57,132 bases of DNA from Desulfobulbus alkaliphilus. GTDB taxonomy: Bacteria; Desulfobacterota; Desulfobulbia; Desulfobulbales; Desulfobulbaceae. Positions within the stretch are counted from its first letter, which is position 1; every line of letters begins with the position of its first letter. The stretch covers positions 1 to 57,132 of the forward strand of contig NZ_JAFFQC010000025.1 in the NCBI RefSeq assembly GCF_016918545.1. The letters are read 5' to 3'. The notes beneath the pieces were generated by a model. The model did no database searches. It worked only from the letters and a program-made list of their open reading frames with translations, and was not told the origin of the DNA. The position numbers and the translations under genes are program-made. Below are positions 27,574-36,114 of the stretch, in pieces.

Positions 27574-27607
27574 CTTGGATCCGTGAAGGCTGGATTGCTG
27601 TCTGGGT
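27574..27607 (-). repeat. R1 remnant G
   Basis: The run TTGGATCCGTGAAGGCTGGA and the following bases match the hairpin II end of R1, with the rest lost. It lies upstream of the PilZ gene. The remaining 239 bp back to the aldehyde dehydrogenase start (27335-27573) show no gene, only an AT-rich stretch near 27445-27480. Confidence 0.5.
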
Positions 27608-27658
27608 TTAAGCGTCAGGGGAATAGAGCCGGTACTGGATGGGCACTCACAAACAACC

Positions 27659-28096
27659 ATGCACGAAGATCAGCGCCGATCCCGGCGAATCATCGACTAC
27701 CTGCCCATTGAGGTTCATGCGGCGGACAGCAGGAGCGGCAGGTGCATCGCCGGCCCTTTTGCCGGACGGATTATCGATATTTCCCTGCATGGCGCCTGTC
27801 TGCTGATGACGCAGGTGTTGCGCAATAGCTTCCATATCTTTCATTCCACCAGGGAAAACAACAGCCTTCTGCTGCAACTGACCACTGATTACCTTCCTGA
27901 ACTCGACCAGTGCATGTTCACAGCCATCCCGATCTGGATTGATCTATTCCAGCGGCAACAGATCAAAGCCTTTAAAATGGGAGTTGAATTCACCGGAAAT
28001 CCTGATGGGGATCGGATGCGACAACTGCAGCTGACTTTGCACAAGCACCAGGAAGAGCGGGGTCAATGGTGGCTGGACCACAGCAGGATCGGCTGA
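27659..28096 (+). CDS. PilZ-domain protein (probable c-di-GMP receptor)
   Basis: 145-residue single-domain protein. Both c-di-GMP contact motifs are visible: an N-terminal RRSRR (RxxxR) within residues 5-10 and DISLHGACL (D/NxSxxG) near residue 40. PilZ proteins relay c-di-GMP to motility, pili or polysaccharide synthesis; those processes are encoded nearby, but the partner is unknown. The stop is 4 bp before R1 copy H, and the gene is convergent with the cyclase gene. Confidence 0.82.
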   Translation: MHEDQRRSRRIIDYLPIEVHAADSRSGRCIAGPFAGRIIDISLHGACLLMTQVLRNSFHIFHSTRENNSLLLQLTTDYLPELDQCMFTAIPIWIDLFQRQQIKAFKMGVEFTGNPDGDRMRQLQLTLHKHQEERGQWWLDHSRIG

Positions 28097-28100
28097 ACAC

Positions 28101-28228
28101 CCTGAAACTGACGCACGGACGCCCCGAAGGGCGGCTGGTGAAGTTTCTCTTTAAGGTTTCTGCTGAAATTAGAATAAGATTACAGCAAGATATACCCAAA
28201 AAAAGCGTCCAGCCGTCACGGATTCAGG
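28101..28228 (+). mobile_element. R1 element copy H (short, 128 bp)
   Basis: Short form filling the gap between the convergent PilZ and cyclase genes. It has a CGCCCC-GAA-GGGCG stem, hairpin II and the end CACGGATTCAGG. No target duplication is seen. Its right terminus contains the cyclase stop codon (TGA within CCTGAATCC on the minus strand). Confidence 0.85.
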
Positions 28229-29777
28229 AGATTGTTCCAGACTCTTCCGTGATACTGAAAACATGAACCCGTTTTTCCATGCCCCGCAGCAACAGCTCGC
28301 CCAGATCTTCACAGGCAAACCAGGGGGCGATATCATGCTGCACTGTCTCGGTGGTAAAAATGCTGCAGGCGGAGGATTCCGCGGCTAAACGCTGAGCAAT
28401 ATTGACATCATTGCCAATTACAGTGTAGTCCAGCCTTTGTGCGGAACCGACATTACCCAGAAAGACGGGCCCGCAGGTCAAGCCAATCCCCAGATCAAGT
28501 CCTTGAAATCCCTCGCAGCGTTCAATCCACTGGTCACGGAGCATTCTGAATCGTCTCCTGATACCCCAGGCTGTCCTGGCTGCCGCCAGAGTGGGCTGCC
28601 CCACCTTGACCGGCGCACCGAAAACCGCCAGCACCGCGTCTCCCATGAATTTATCCACCGTCCCCTGGTGGAAAAAAACCTCCTCGGTGAAAAACTGAAA
28701 AAATTCATTGAGAAACAGGCGAAGCATCGGCAGATCGATATGCTGGACCAGGCGGGTGAAATTCCTGATGTCGGCAAACAGGATGGTGACCTCCTTGATC
28801 TCACCAAGGTCCATGGGATCATCGCCGCGGGCGATGAGCAATTCAGCGACTTCAGGCGCTACATACTGTTCGAACAGGGTGCGCATCCGGGTAGTGGTTT
28901 CCAGCTCCCGCAAAGCGCGAACCTTCTCCATCGCGATGGCGGCCTGGCTGCAGATAATGGCCAGCATCTCGTTGTCGGCCTCGGAAAAACGCGCATCGCT
29001 CGCCTTCTGGCTGATATTGACAACGCCGATGATCTGCTGACGTACACGCAGGGGGAAAGAAATGGCCGAGACGATATCCGGCTGCTGCAACAGGGGGGCA
29101 AAAATGGAATTCTCCTGGTCCTCCCTGTTGAGGATGACCGGTTTGCCCTGCTGGAAAACCCGGCCGGCTATCTGATCACCGGGCTGGAGGCGGACAGAGC
29201 GGACCAGAGCGGGATCCATACCACGTGCCGCGGCAATATGCAGCCGGTCTTCATTGCTGTCATAGAGCATCACGGAAATATGGTTTGCCTCGGTCTGCCG
29301 GCCTATGGCATCAAGGAGCCCGTCCAGTATTTCCTGTTCCGTGGCGGCTGAGGCAAACTGCTCGCCCAGCTGGTATAGGGGGATCAGCGTTCGCAGTCGG
29401 GTATTTTCCCGTTGCAGCCCAAACCGCTCCAGAGCCTGCTCCACCACTCGGTTCAGGTGGACGGCATGCACCGGCAGTTCCACCAGCCCTGAAAAACCAA
29501 CCTCCATGGCGCTGCAAAGTAGGTTCTTCTCCACGGATGCAGTGAGGAGGACACCGAGCAGGCCGGGCTGCAGGACGGCAAGTCGGGCAAACAGGCGGCA
29601 ACCGTCATGCATCGGTGGTTCGTCGACAACCAGGGCAAGACACACAGGCTGCCGACCGCAGATCGTCAATGCGTCCTGCTCAGTTCGGCAATGAATCACC
29701 GCTAACCGTTCCAGGATGGCAACAATCCTTTCGGCCAGGGCATCATCAATGGTGAGCAGGATCACGGAAGATTTCAT
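28224..29777 (-). CDS. Class III adenylate/guanylate cyclase with receiver-like and GAF domains
   Basis: 517-residue soluble signalling enzyme. Residues 1-120 resemble a degenerate response-regulator receiver. A GAF domain follows (about 135-290, SFPLRVRQQIIGVVNISQ). The cyclase homology domain (about 320-510) has the first metal Asp in ILFADIRNFT, the second in KFMGDAVLAVFG, and the transition-state segment YTVIGNDVNIAQRL with Asn present and the usual Arg position shifted. The base-selecting residues cannot be assigned safely. The cNMP-binding PilB-like ATPase at 8291 is a possible target. The last sense codon and stop come from the R1 copy H terminus. Confidence 0.87.
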   Translation of the reverse strand: MKSSVILLTIDDALAERIVAILERLAVIHCRTEQDALTICGRQPVCLALVVDEPPMHDGCRLFARLAVLQPGLLGVLLTASVEKNLLCSAMEVGFSGLVELPVHAVHLNRVVEQALERFGLQRENTRLRTLIPLYQLGEQFASAATEQEILDGLLDAIGRQTEANHISVMLYDSNEDRLHIAAARGMDPALVRSVRLQPGDQIAGRVFQQGKPVILNREDQENSIFAPLLQQPDIVSAISFPLRVRQQIIGVVNISQKASDARFSEADNEMLAIICSQAAIAMEKVRALRELETTTRMRTLFEQYVAPEVAELLIARGDDPMDLGEIKEVTILFADIRNFTRLVQHIDLPMLRLFLNEFFQFFTEEVFFHQGTVDKFMGDAVLAVFGAPVKVGQPTLAAARTAWGIRRRFRMLRDQWIERCEGFQGLDLGIGLTCGPVFLGNVGSAQRLDYTVIGNDVNIAQRLAAESSACSIFTTETVQHDIAPWFACEDLGELLLRGMEKRVHVFSITEESGTIS

Positions 29778-29921
29778 AGGGGGATTCCCGACAGAGTAAA
29801 AACCTCATTTGTGTACCATGGTACCACTCACTTGCAAGCAAGGCAAGGTATAGGCCTGCCGTCCCCGGCAGCAACGGTTCCGCTGCTGTTCATTTCTCTT
29901 TCCATAGGGTATATTTGGTTG

Positions 29922-31343
29922 ATGACCAAGCAAAAACATATATATATCCCCCTGGCCGAACGGATGCGACCTGCCCGGCTTGAGGATTTTTTCGGCCAGG
30001 AACACCTGCTCGGCAGCGGCAGGCTGCTCAGCCATCTCATCGATACGGGGACTCTGTCGTCCTTATTGTTCTGGGGGCCTCCGGGATCGGGCAAAACAAC
30101 CCTGGCAACACTGCTCGCCCAGGCCATGACCGCCAACTTTGTCTTCTTCTCCGCGGTTCTCTCCGGCGTCAAGGAGATCAGACAGATTGTTGATCAGGCC
30201 AGAGTGCTACGCGATGAGCACGCTACCCCGACGCTGCTTTTCGTCGACGAGATCCATCGTTTCAACAAAGCTCAGCAGGACGCCTTTCTTCCCCATGTGG
30301 AAAGCGGTCTGCTGACCCTGATCGGGGCCACCACGGAAAACCCTTCCTTCCAGATTATCGCGCCGCTGCTGTCCCGCTGTCAGGTCCTTCTCTTTGTCCC
30401 TCTGAGCCAGGGCGATATCAAAAAAGTCCTGCGCCGGGCACTCACCGACCCGGTGGCCGGTCTGGGCAACCGGCGGTTGACCATTGACGAACAGGCCCTG
30501 AGCCTGCTGGCCGATTCTGCGGACGGCGACTGCCGCCGTGCTCTCAATCACCTGGAAGCCGTGGCAGCTCTGACCGCGAGCCACCCCGACCGTCAAGGCG
30601 ATGGGCAAGAGCAGGACATTACCGAGGCTCAGGTACGGGAAGCCTTGCAGCAGAAGGTTCTCCGATACGATGCCCGCGGCGAAGAGCACTACAACCTGAT
30701 CTCGGCCCTGCACAAGAGCCTGCGTGACAGTGACCCGGACGGGGCCCTCTATTGGTTGGCAAGAATGCTGGCCGGCGGCGAAGATCCCCTGTATATTGCC
30801 AGACGGTTGATTCGCTTTGCCTCGGAAGATATCGGCAATGCCGATCCCCAGGCCCTGCAGGTGGCCCTGAATTGTCGGGAGGCCTACCATATGCTGGGTT
30901 CACCCGAAGGGGAACTGGCCCTGTTCCAGGCTGCTGTGTACCTGGCCACAGCACCGAAAAGCAACGCACTCTATGTCGCCGCCGGTAAGGTCCGGGCGGA
31001 TATAGATCGTACCGGTTCCCTCCCCGTGCCCCTTCACCTGCGGAACGCCCCGACAGCCTTGATGCAGGACCTGGGGTACGGCAAGGGCTATCGCTATGCC
31101 CACGACCACCGGGACGGGCTGGTCGCTCAGGATCATCTCCCCCCGGAACTGGCGACCAGCAACTACTACCTGCCCACCAGCCGCGGCTATGAGGCGGTCA
31201 TCAAGGATCGCCTTACCAAATGGAAACAGATACTCAAACTTCGGGCCCAAGAGCATGAACGGATTACTCGCAGTACAAAACAAACCGACCCTGATGATCC
31301 TCCTCCTGACCCTGCTGGCCGTCAGCCTGGGGACAACAAGTGA
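29922..31343 (+). CDS. rarA: Replication-associated recombination protein RarA/MgsA (AAA ATPase)
   Basis: Clamp-loader-like AAA+ ATPase acting at stalled replication forks. It has 473 residues from the ATG at 29922, which leads into [20 protein letters not shown], the family N-terminus; the frame is open 37 codons further up without similarity. Walker A is [10 protein letters not shown] and Walker [22 protein letters not shown]. The C-terminal MgsA domain includes [19 protein letters not shown] and [16 protein letters not shown]. The last 30 residues are a low-complexity tail that overlaps the start of the next gene by 89 bp in another frame. Confidence 0.94.
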   Translation: MTKQKHIYIPLAERMRPARLEDFFGQEHLLGSGRLLSHLIDTGTLSSLLFWGPPGSGKTTLATLLAQAMTANFVFFSAVLSGVKEIRQIVDQARVLRDEHATPTLLFVDEIHRFNKAQQDAFLPHVESGLLTLIGATTENPSFQIIAPLLSRCQVLLFVPLSQGDIKKVLRRALTDPVAGLGNRRLTIDEQALSLLADSADGDCRRALNHLEAVAALTASHPDRQGDGQEQDITEAQVREALQQKVLRYDARGEEHYNLISALHKSLRDSDPDGALYWLARMLAGGEDPLYIARRLIRFASEDIGNADPQALQVALNCREAYHMLGSPEGELALFQAAVYLATAPKSNALYVAAGKVRADIDRTGSLPVPLHLRNAPTALMQDLGYGKGYRYAHDHRDGLVAQDHLPPELATSNYYLPTSRGYEAVIKDRLTKWKQILKLRAQEHERITRSTKQTDPDDPPPDPAGRQPGDNK

Positions 31344-32262
31344 AGCCGCGTCCTTACGCATTCTTTATGGCAACGACAACCGGGGCGAACTCACCGCCAG
31401 CGGTGGATGAGGCAGTAATCGACTGGGCGGTCTGTCCAGAAAAGCAGGGCTGATCGGCGATCTGCTCCAGGATGGCGGGCAGTTCGGACTGTATGTGGAA
31501 AGCGGTAATCTGCTCTTTTCGAGAGAGACACTGGCAGAGGACACCTCAGCTCGGGAAAAGATGGCCGCCGAGGCCATCATCCGGGCAACAGCATCCATGG
31601 GAGGCGGTATAGCCAGCGTGGGCACGAGGGACCTGGCGGCCGGAATTACTTTTCTCCACCAGCAGACACCCGCTCAGCTGACCTGGCTTTCCCTCAATCT
31701 TGTCGATCCCATGAGCAGGAGGCCATTGTTCCCTCCGGTTCTCTTTCGCCAGGCAGGCCCGCTGAAGGTGGCGATACTGGCCCTGACCAACCATGTTCCT
31801 CTGGTGAAACATACCGAAAATGTGCTTGCTCTGCCCTGGCAGGATGTCCTCCCCGCTGCCTTGGCGGAGATCGGTCCCCGGGCCGATTTCATCATCCTGT
31901 TGTCAAATTATCCGCTTGAGGAGAACAGAAAAATGGCCAGAACCCATGGAGCCATCAACCTCATTCTGCAGTCAGGCCAGGTCATGGGCAATCTGCCCCC
32001 CATGGTCGTCAACAACGCGCTCATCGCGCAGACAGGGCCGCGGGGCCAGTATCTTGGCGTCCTCGATCTGCACTGGAACGGCTCCGGTCCCTGGACCAGG
32101 GAACTCACCGGCGTACAGAGGCTGAACTCCGAATCGGTTTCGACCTATAACAACCAATTCATCGCCCTGCGCACCTCCCTGCGCCCTGACCCAGAGGTGG
32201 AGGCCCTGGTGCGAAAGACCCAGGAACGGATCGCCCAGGCGCAGACAGAGGACTGCCGCTGA
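31255..32262 (+). CDS. Selenocysteine-containing UshA-like secreted protein (Sec at UGA 31408-31410)
   Basis: One continuous frame of 335 residues with a single in-frame UGA at codon 52. A signal peptide (residues 1-32) precedes SLRILYGNDNRGEL. The UGA follows TASGG and precedes GSNRLGGLSRKAGLIG. In Cys-containing UshA/5-prime-nucleotidase-like relatives I recall a PCGCG..QLGGLARRA motif here, so Sec would sit at the second Cys. Downstream, LLSNYPLEENRKMA and RGQYLGVLDLHW fit that family. The usual Asp/His phosphoesterase ligands at the N-terminus are not evident, so the role may be redox or metal binding, not nucleotidase. A SECIS-like hairpin lies 12 nt after UGA. An ATG at 31294 is an alternative start. 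Read as a stop, the UGA would split the gene in two. Confidence 0.82.
31423..31439 (+). promoter_or_regulatory. Bacterial SECIS-like hairpin
   Basis: CTGGGCGGTCTGTCCAG folds into six pairs (C-G, U-A, G-C, G-C, G-U, C-G) with loop GGUCU. It starts 12 nt after the UGA. From memory, E. coli fdhF has the same apical loop and near-identical spacing, so SelB recognition is plausible. Confidence 0.78.
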
Positions 32263-32292
32263 AAGATGGGCAATCTGGTGATCATAAATGCA

Positions 32293-32317
32293 AAAGGCTG
32301 CCCAAGGGGCAGCCTTT
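32293..32317. terminator. Bidirectional Rho-independent-type terminator
   Basis: Perfect 11-bp inverted repeat AAAGGCTGCCC / GGGCAGCCTTT with a 3-nt loop. It lies between the converging selenoprotein and ppaC genes; A and T runs at the stem base serve both directions. Confidence 0.85.
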
Positions 32318-32342
32318 CGTGGTACAGCGAACAAGCTGAGAT

Positions 32343-33263
32343 TTAGCAGCCAAAAGCCTTCTGCAGATTGGGAACGGTCTGTTTCTTGCGGCTCATCATG
32401 CCGTCAATCCACATGGAGTTGTCGGACAATTTGGCGTTGAAGGCGCCTTCGATCAGGGTCGGATCATCGGAGATAACCATGAGGTCGGTTCCTTCCTTGA
32501 CAACATCGGTGAGCATCAGCAGCACGGAATGCCGCTCACTGCCTTTCTGTTCTTTCATAGCGGCATAGAGAGCATCACGCATGTCAGCAACCTGATCGAG
32601 GGTGGCGAGTTCCAGCTGACCAACGCCGACCTTCTTGCCTTTCATGTCAAAATCCTTGTAATCACGATGGAGCAGATCCATGGCGGGAACGCCGGCTACC
32701 GCACTCTTGGCCTTGAGCATCTCCATGAACAGGCCGTCGGTATCGTTGACACCGGCAATGGCCGCCAGTTCCTGAACCGCTTTCTTGTCGGCCTCGGTGC
32801 AGGTGGGTGACTTGAAGTTGACGGTGTCGCTGAGGATGGCAGCGGTCATGATACCGGCGACCTTGGGATCAATGGCCACACCCTCCAGGTCGTAGAGGAC
32901 CTTGAGTACGGTGCAGGTACAGCCAACCGGCATGTTACAGAAAAAGATCGGCTGATTGGTGGTCACGTCACCAATCTTGTGATGATCGACCACGGCAACA
33001 ACTTCACCGGCGGAGAGGTTATCCGGGGCCTGGGCCAGGTCGCTGTGATCCACCAGGGCCACCTTCTTACCGGTGGCATCGGTCATGATCTCTGGAACTG
33101 CAACGCCAAACTGCTTGAGGACTACTTCGGTTTCGGGATTCATGGATCCCTGCATAACCGGGATGTACTCTTCACCTTTGGCCTTCATCAGTGCAGCATA
33201 GGCAATGGCAGCAGTAACAGAATCGGTATCCGGGCTTTTGTGACCAACAACATAAACAGACAT
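32343..33263 (-). CDS. ppaC: Manganese-dependent inorganic pyrophosphatase (family II, DHH)
   Basis: Hydrolyses cytosolic pyrophosphate. The product is 306 residues from the ATG at 33263, which has GGAGGT upstream; the frame continues 13 codons further but lacks a better start. Family II motifs: VVGHKSPDTDS at the N-terminus, VVDHHKIGD near residue 85 (the DHH metal motif) and a C-terminal DHHA2 domain ending SRKKQTVPNLQKAF. Single-DHH architecture with no CBS insert, so not the nucleotide-regulated type. Confidence 0.95.
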   Translation of the reverse strand: MSVYVVGHKSPDTDSVTAAIAYAALMKAKGEEYIPVMQGSMNPETEVVLKQFGVAVPEIMTDATGKKVALVDHSDLAQAPDNLSAGEVVAVVDHHKIGDVTTNQPIFFCNMPVGCTCTVLKVLYDLEGVAIDPKVAGIMTAAILSDTVNFKSPTCTEADKKAVQELAAIAGVNDTDGLFMEMLKAKSAVAGVPAMDLLHRDYKDFDMKGKKVGVGQLELATLDQVADMRDALYAAMKEQKGSERHSVLLMLTDVVKEGTDLMVISDDPTLIEGAFNAKLSDNSMWIDGMMSRKKQTVPNLQKAFGC

Positions 33264-33367
33264 AGTAAAGTACCTCCAAGATCTTGATAGATGACGCATC
33301 AATCAGATGTGCGCTTTGTCTTCATTCCAAACCGGGCAGCCAGCTGGAAACAATAAAATTGATCGAC

Positions 33368-33394
33368 ATTATAATGTTCACTTATAAGCGTCAA
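33368..33394 (-). promoter_or_regulatory. Candidate sigma-70 promoter of ppaC
   Basis: On the minus strand TTGACG (33394-33389) and TATAAT (33373-33368) are separated by 15 bp, about 105 bp upstream of the ppaC ATG. The boxes are near-consensus, but the spacer is short. Confidence 0.45.
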
Positions 33395-33488
33395 GCAGAA
33401 AAAAGTATTCCTCGCGATGGAAATTGCTTACAAAAAACGGTAAGTCCACTCCACTGGGGCGGCCGGAAAAACGACCAGGGCCCCCCAT

Positions 33489-34919
33489 TCAATACGCTCC
33501 CTTGCCGGTAAACATACAGACAATGGTCTTGGCAATGATCATCAGGTCGGTTTTCAGAGAATAATTAAGCACATACCAGTCATCGAGCTCGACACGTTCA
33601 TGATAGTTGTCCGTGTCCGAGCGTTTCATTACCTGCCAGGGCCCGGTGATCCCTGGTTTCATCGAGCAATAACGACCGGCGCTCTGCTCGCCGTTCCCTT
33701 TATAATAGGTTGCAAGCTCACGGCCGACAATGGGCCGGGCACCGACCACGCTCATCTCGCCCCAGAGCACGTTGAGAAACTGAGGCATCTCATCGAGACT
33801 GGTCCGCCGCAACAGGCGCCCGATCCTGGTCACCCGGGGATCATCTTTTAATTTATAGTACTGCTCCCATTCCTGCCGCAGGGCCGGATCACTGGTGAGC
33901 AATTCCTCCAGTTTTTGATCAGCATCCCGAACCATGGTCCGGAACTTGAGACAGGAGAACTCCCGGCCGGTGGCCATGATCCGCCGATGCTTGAACAGCA
34001 CCGGCCCGGGGCTGTCCAGCTTGATCAACAGAGCGATGAGCAGCAACACCGGGGCAAACAGGATCAGAACCACCAGAGAAAAGACCACGTCGAAACTGCG
34101 TTTCCATTCGCTATCAGGGTTAAAACTCAACACCAGCATATTGCCCAGCGACTGGATTTCGGCGTGGTGGAGGCCAAAAATATAAATATCGGGCACCAGA
34201 AAAAGCTGGGCACCCAGATCGCGGCACTCCTGAAGAATGCGGAAAATCTTCCGTTCAGCCCGCATCGGCAGGGCAATATAGACATAATCGATATCGTTGG
34301 CCTTGAGATAGTCGCGCACGTCATCGATTCTGCCCAGCAGCGGTTTATTCAGGTCCAGCAGGGCTGCCGGTGTCTCGATCTTATCATCAAAAAAACCCAC
34401 CACCTCGATCCCGGCCCAAGGTATGTCCTCAATGCGTCTGGCCATGTGCACCCCCAGGTCACCGGCACCGGCAATGACGGCATGGCGGATATTTTTGCCT
34501 CGGGCCCGATAGAAATGGAGCAGTTTGCGCACCAGGAGATGGGCGGCAAAGATGAGCAGTGGGGTGGTGAAGGACCAGATCAGGAAAACAACGCGTGAAT
34601 AGGCCTCGGAAATTTTGAACAGGAAAAAATAGCTGAGCACAATTCCGATCACCACGGCCCAGGCCTTGAGAATAACGAGAAATTCCTTGTAATATTTCCA
34701 CCCCCGCCAGGAGCGGTAGAGCTGAAAGAAATGGAAACTGATAAAGCAGGCAATGAACACTATCCACAGCAGCCGGGTATACCAATGGGACCAGGGCACC
34801 TCATAGAGGTGGACCAGGGCCCAGAGGAAAAAACAGGCCAGGCAGCAATCAACGATATGGAGGAGGCGATAAATAAAGGAACTGCGCTCCCGCAGATTCC
34901 AGGAAAGACGTGGTGCCAT
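33489..34919 (-). CDS. Polyprenyl-phosphate sugar-1-phosphate transferase (WbaP/WcaJ-like)
   Basis: Initiates polysaccharide repeat-unit synthesis by moving hexose-1-phosphate from a nucleotide sugar to undecaprenyl phosphate. In 476 residues: four or five N-terminal membrane helices (20-130), a Rossmann-like CoA-binding domain (RHAVIAGAGDLGVHMARRI near 146), a further hydrophobic segment near 280, and the catalytic bacterial sugar transferase domain with KLDSPGPVLFKHRR, FRTMVRDAD, RRTSLDEMPQFLNVLWGEM and a C-terminal KPGITGPWQV. It is last in the leftward glycosyltransferase operon, 21 bp after the GT2 stop. It fits exopolysaccharide or O-antigen synthesis. Confidence 0.93.
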   Translation of the reverse strand: MAPRLSWNLRERSSFIYRLLHIVDCCLACFFLWALVHLYEVPWSHWYTRLLWIVFIACFISFHFFQLYRSWRGWKYYKEFLVILKAWAVVIGIVLSYFFLFKISEAYSRVVFLIWSFTTPLLIFAAHLLVRKLLHFYRARGKNIRHAVIAGAGDLGVHMARRIEDIPWAGIEVVGFFDDKIETPAALLDLNKPLLGRIDDVRDYLKANDIDYVYIALPMRAERKIFRILQECRDLGAQLFLVPDIYIFGLHHAEIQSLGNMLVLSFNPDSEWKRSFDVVFSLVVLILFAPVLLLIALLIKLDSPGPVLFKHRRIMATGREFSCLKFRTMVRDADQKLEELLTSDPALRQEWEQYYKLKDDPRVTRIGRLLRRTSLDEMPQFLNVLWGEMSVVGARPIVGRELATYYKGNGEQSAGRYCSMKPGITGPWQVMKRSDTDNYHERVELDDWYVLNYSLKTDLMIIAKTIVCMFTGKGAY

Positions 34920-34940
34920 GATACCAGAAAAGGGCGGAAA

Positions 34941-35894
34941 TCAATCCCACCATAAAGGTTGCATACTCAAAGACCTGGCAAGACTTCTCGGTAACAGGAC
35001 ATGCTGCTTCCCCAGGCTGTAGGCTGCTAATTTCAAAGTGCTGCGCACAAGGCTCAAGGGGATTAATATAAAATGTTTTGATCTGAAAAGAAAGGAAATC
35101 TCCGAACGAACAAATCGCTGGCCCGCTCCGCCGGGACCGCCGAAGCGGCCCAGGACGGCCCATTCCCGAGCGTGGAAGACACCAATGTCGAAATAGCGCC
35201 GGCAATCCTGCCACATGGTGTAGTTGTGGGAATGAAAGACCTTGGCCTGGCTGACATAGCGCACCCGGTAGCCGAGGTTGAGCATATTGGCCACCGTCAG
35301 GGTATCTTCGCCAAAAAGCAGTTTTTCCGGAAAAAAACCGACCTGTTCCAGTGCCTGGCGCCGGTAGGCGGCAAAGGAGTTGGAAATAAAAATGGTTTTG
35401 AAGCCCAGATGGTGTCGATCGGCAAGGGAGCGGACAGAATCCTGCTCCGGATAGTTGAACAAGCGGAGGTGGGCGCTGAAGGGGTTGGCGTCCGCGTTAG
35501 GCAGTTGCCGGCCATACGAGGCGGCAAGTTGGGGATCATCGCCAAAGGGCGCCACCAGCCGGGCCAGTGCCTGCCGGTCAGCGGGGATCGCGTCCTGGGT
35601 CAGAAAAACAATGATATCCCCTTGGGCCTGTTGCGCCGCCAGAGTACGGGTTCCGCCATGGTCGAACTGCTCCTTGGCAATGTGCAGCAATCGCACCCCA
35701 TGACGTTGTGCGATTGCCAGGGTCGAATCCGTGGATCCTGAATCGACAATGACAATTTCCCTGGGAAGCAGCGACTGCTCCTTGAGCGAGGTCAGCACCT
35801 GATCCAGCCAGCAGGCCCCATTCCAGGTCGGAATAACAACCGATACATCCAAAGCGCAAGCCTGCCGGTTATCGGTGGGCAATTCCTGATTCAT
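34941..35894 (-). CDS. Glycosyltransferase family 2, rhamnosyltransferase-like
   Basis: 317-residue GT2. It has VSVVIPTWNGACWLDQVL, EIVIVDSGSTDSTLAIAQ and the metal region IVFLTQDAIPADRQAL, typical of RfbF/rhamnosyltransferase enzymes. I start at the ATG at 35894. The frame is open a further 46 codons, but those are translated R1 element. The start codon lies in the left target duplication of R1 copy I and the stop of the preceding gene in the right one, so before insertion the genes overlapped as ATGA. Only a weak GGA inside the element now precedes the ATG. Confidence 0.88.
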   Translation of the reverse strand: MNQELPTDNRQACALDVSVVIPTWNGACWLDQVLTSLKEQSLLPREIVIVDSGSTDSTLAIAQRHGVRLLHIAKEQFDHGGTRTLAAQQAQGDIIVFLTQDAIPADRQALARLVAPFGDDPQLAASYGRQLPNADANPFSAHLRLFNYPEQDSVRSLADRHHLGFKTIFISNSFAAYRRQALEQVGFFPEKLLFGEDTLTVANMLNLGYRVRYVSQAKVFHSHNYTMWQDCRRYFDIGVFHAREWAVLGRFGGPGGAGQRFVRSEISFLFRSKHFILIPLSLVRSTLKLAAYSLGKQHVLLPRSLARSLSMQPLWWD

Positions 35895-35895
35895 A

Positions 35896-36114
35896 CCTGG
35901 ATCCGTGAGCGTTTGTCCGTGCGTCAGCTTTTTTGTTCGTGGCCGTTCGATTAAAGTAAACTTTATCGGACGGTTACGGGCAATGAAGATGGCGTGCGGA
36001 CAAACGCCCCGAAGGGCGGCGGGTGACGACATATTGCAAAGAAAATCGCCGCATTTATAACCTATTTACAGTTAAATGTAATCCAAAAAAGACTCAAGCC
36101 GTCACGGATTCAGG
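35896..36114 (+). mobile_element. R1 element copy I (full, 219 bp) with TSD TCATA, inside an operon
   Basis: Complete element from CCTGGATCCGTGAGCG to CACGGATTCAGG, flanked by exact 5-bp repeats TCATA (35891-35895, 36115-36119). Hairpin I arms pair perfectly over 11 bp (35909-35919 with 35997-36007), including a base pair changed on both sides relative to other copies. The CGCCC-CGAA-GGGCG stem is at 36005-36018. It separates two co-directional GT2 genes. Confidence 0.95.

Noticed and set aside
27425-29826. Shared palindrome TGGTACCA upstream of the aldehyde dehydrogenase (27425-27436) and cyclase/rarA (29813-29824) genes as an operator
   Set aside because: Only eight shared bases at two sites, and similar strings occur inside genes. 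Chance cannot be excluded.
31408-31410. Pseudogene or sequencing-error reading of the in-frame TGA
   Set aside because: The frame is open on both sides, the codon sits in a conserved motif where relatives carry Cys, and a correctly placed hairpin with loop GGUCU follows. Selenocysteine explains all three.
35895-36032. 46-residue N-terminal extension of the GT2 at 34941-35894
   Set aside because: The extra residues are translated R1 element. The family N-terminus starts just after the ATG at 35894.
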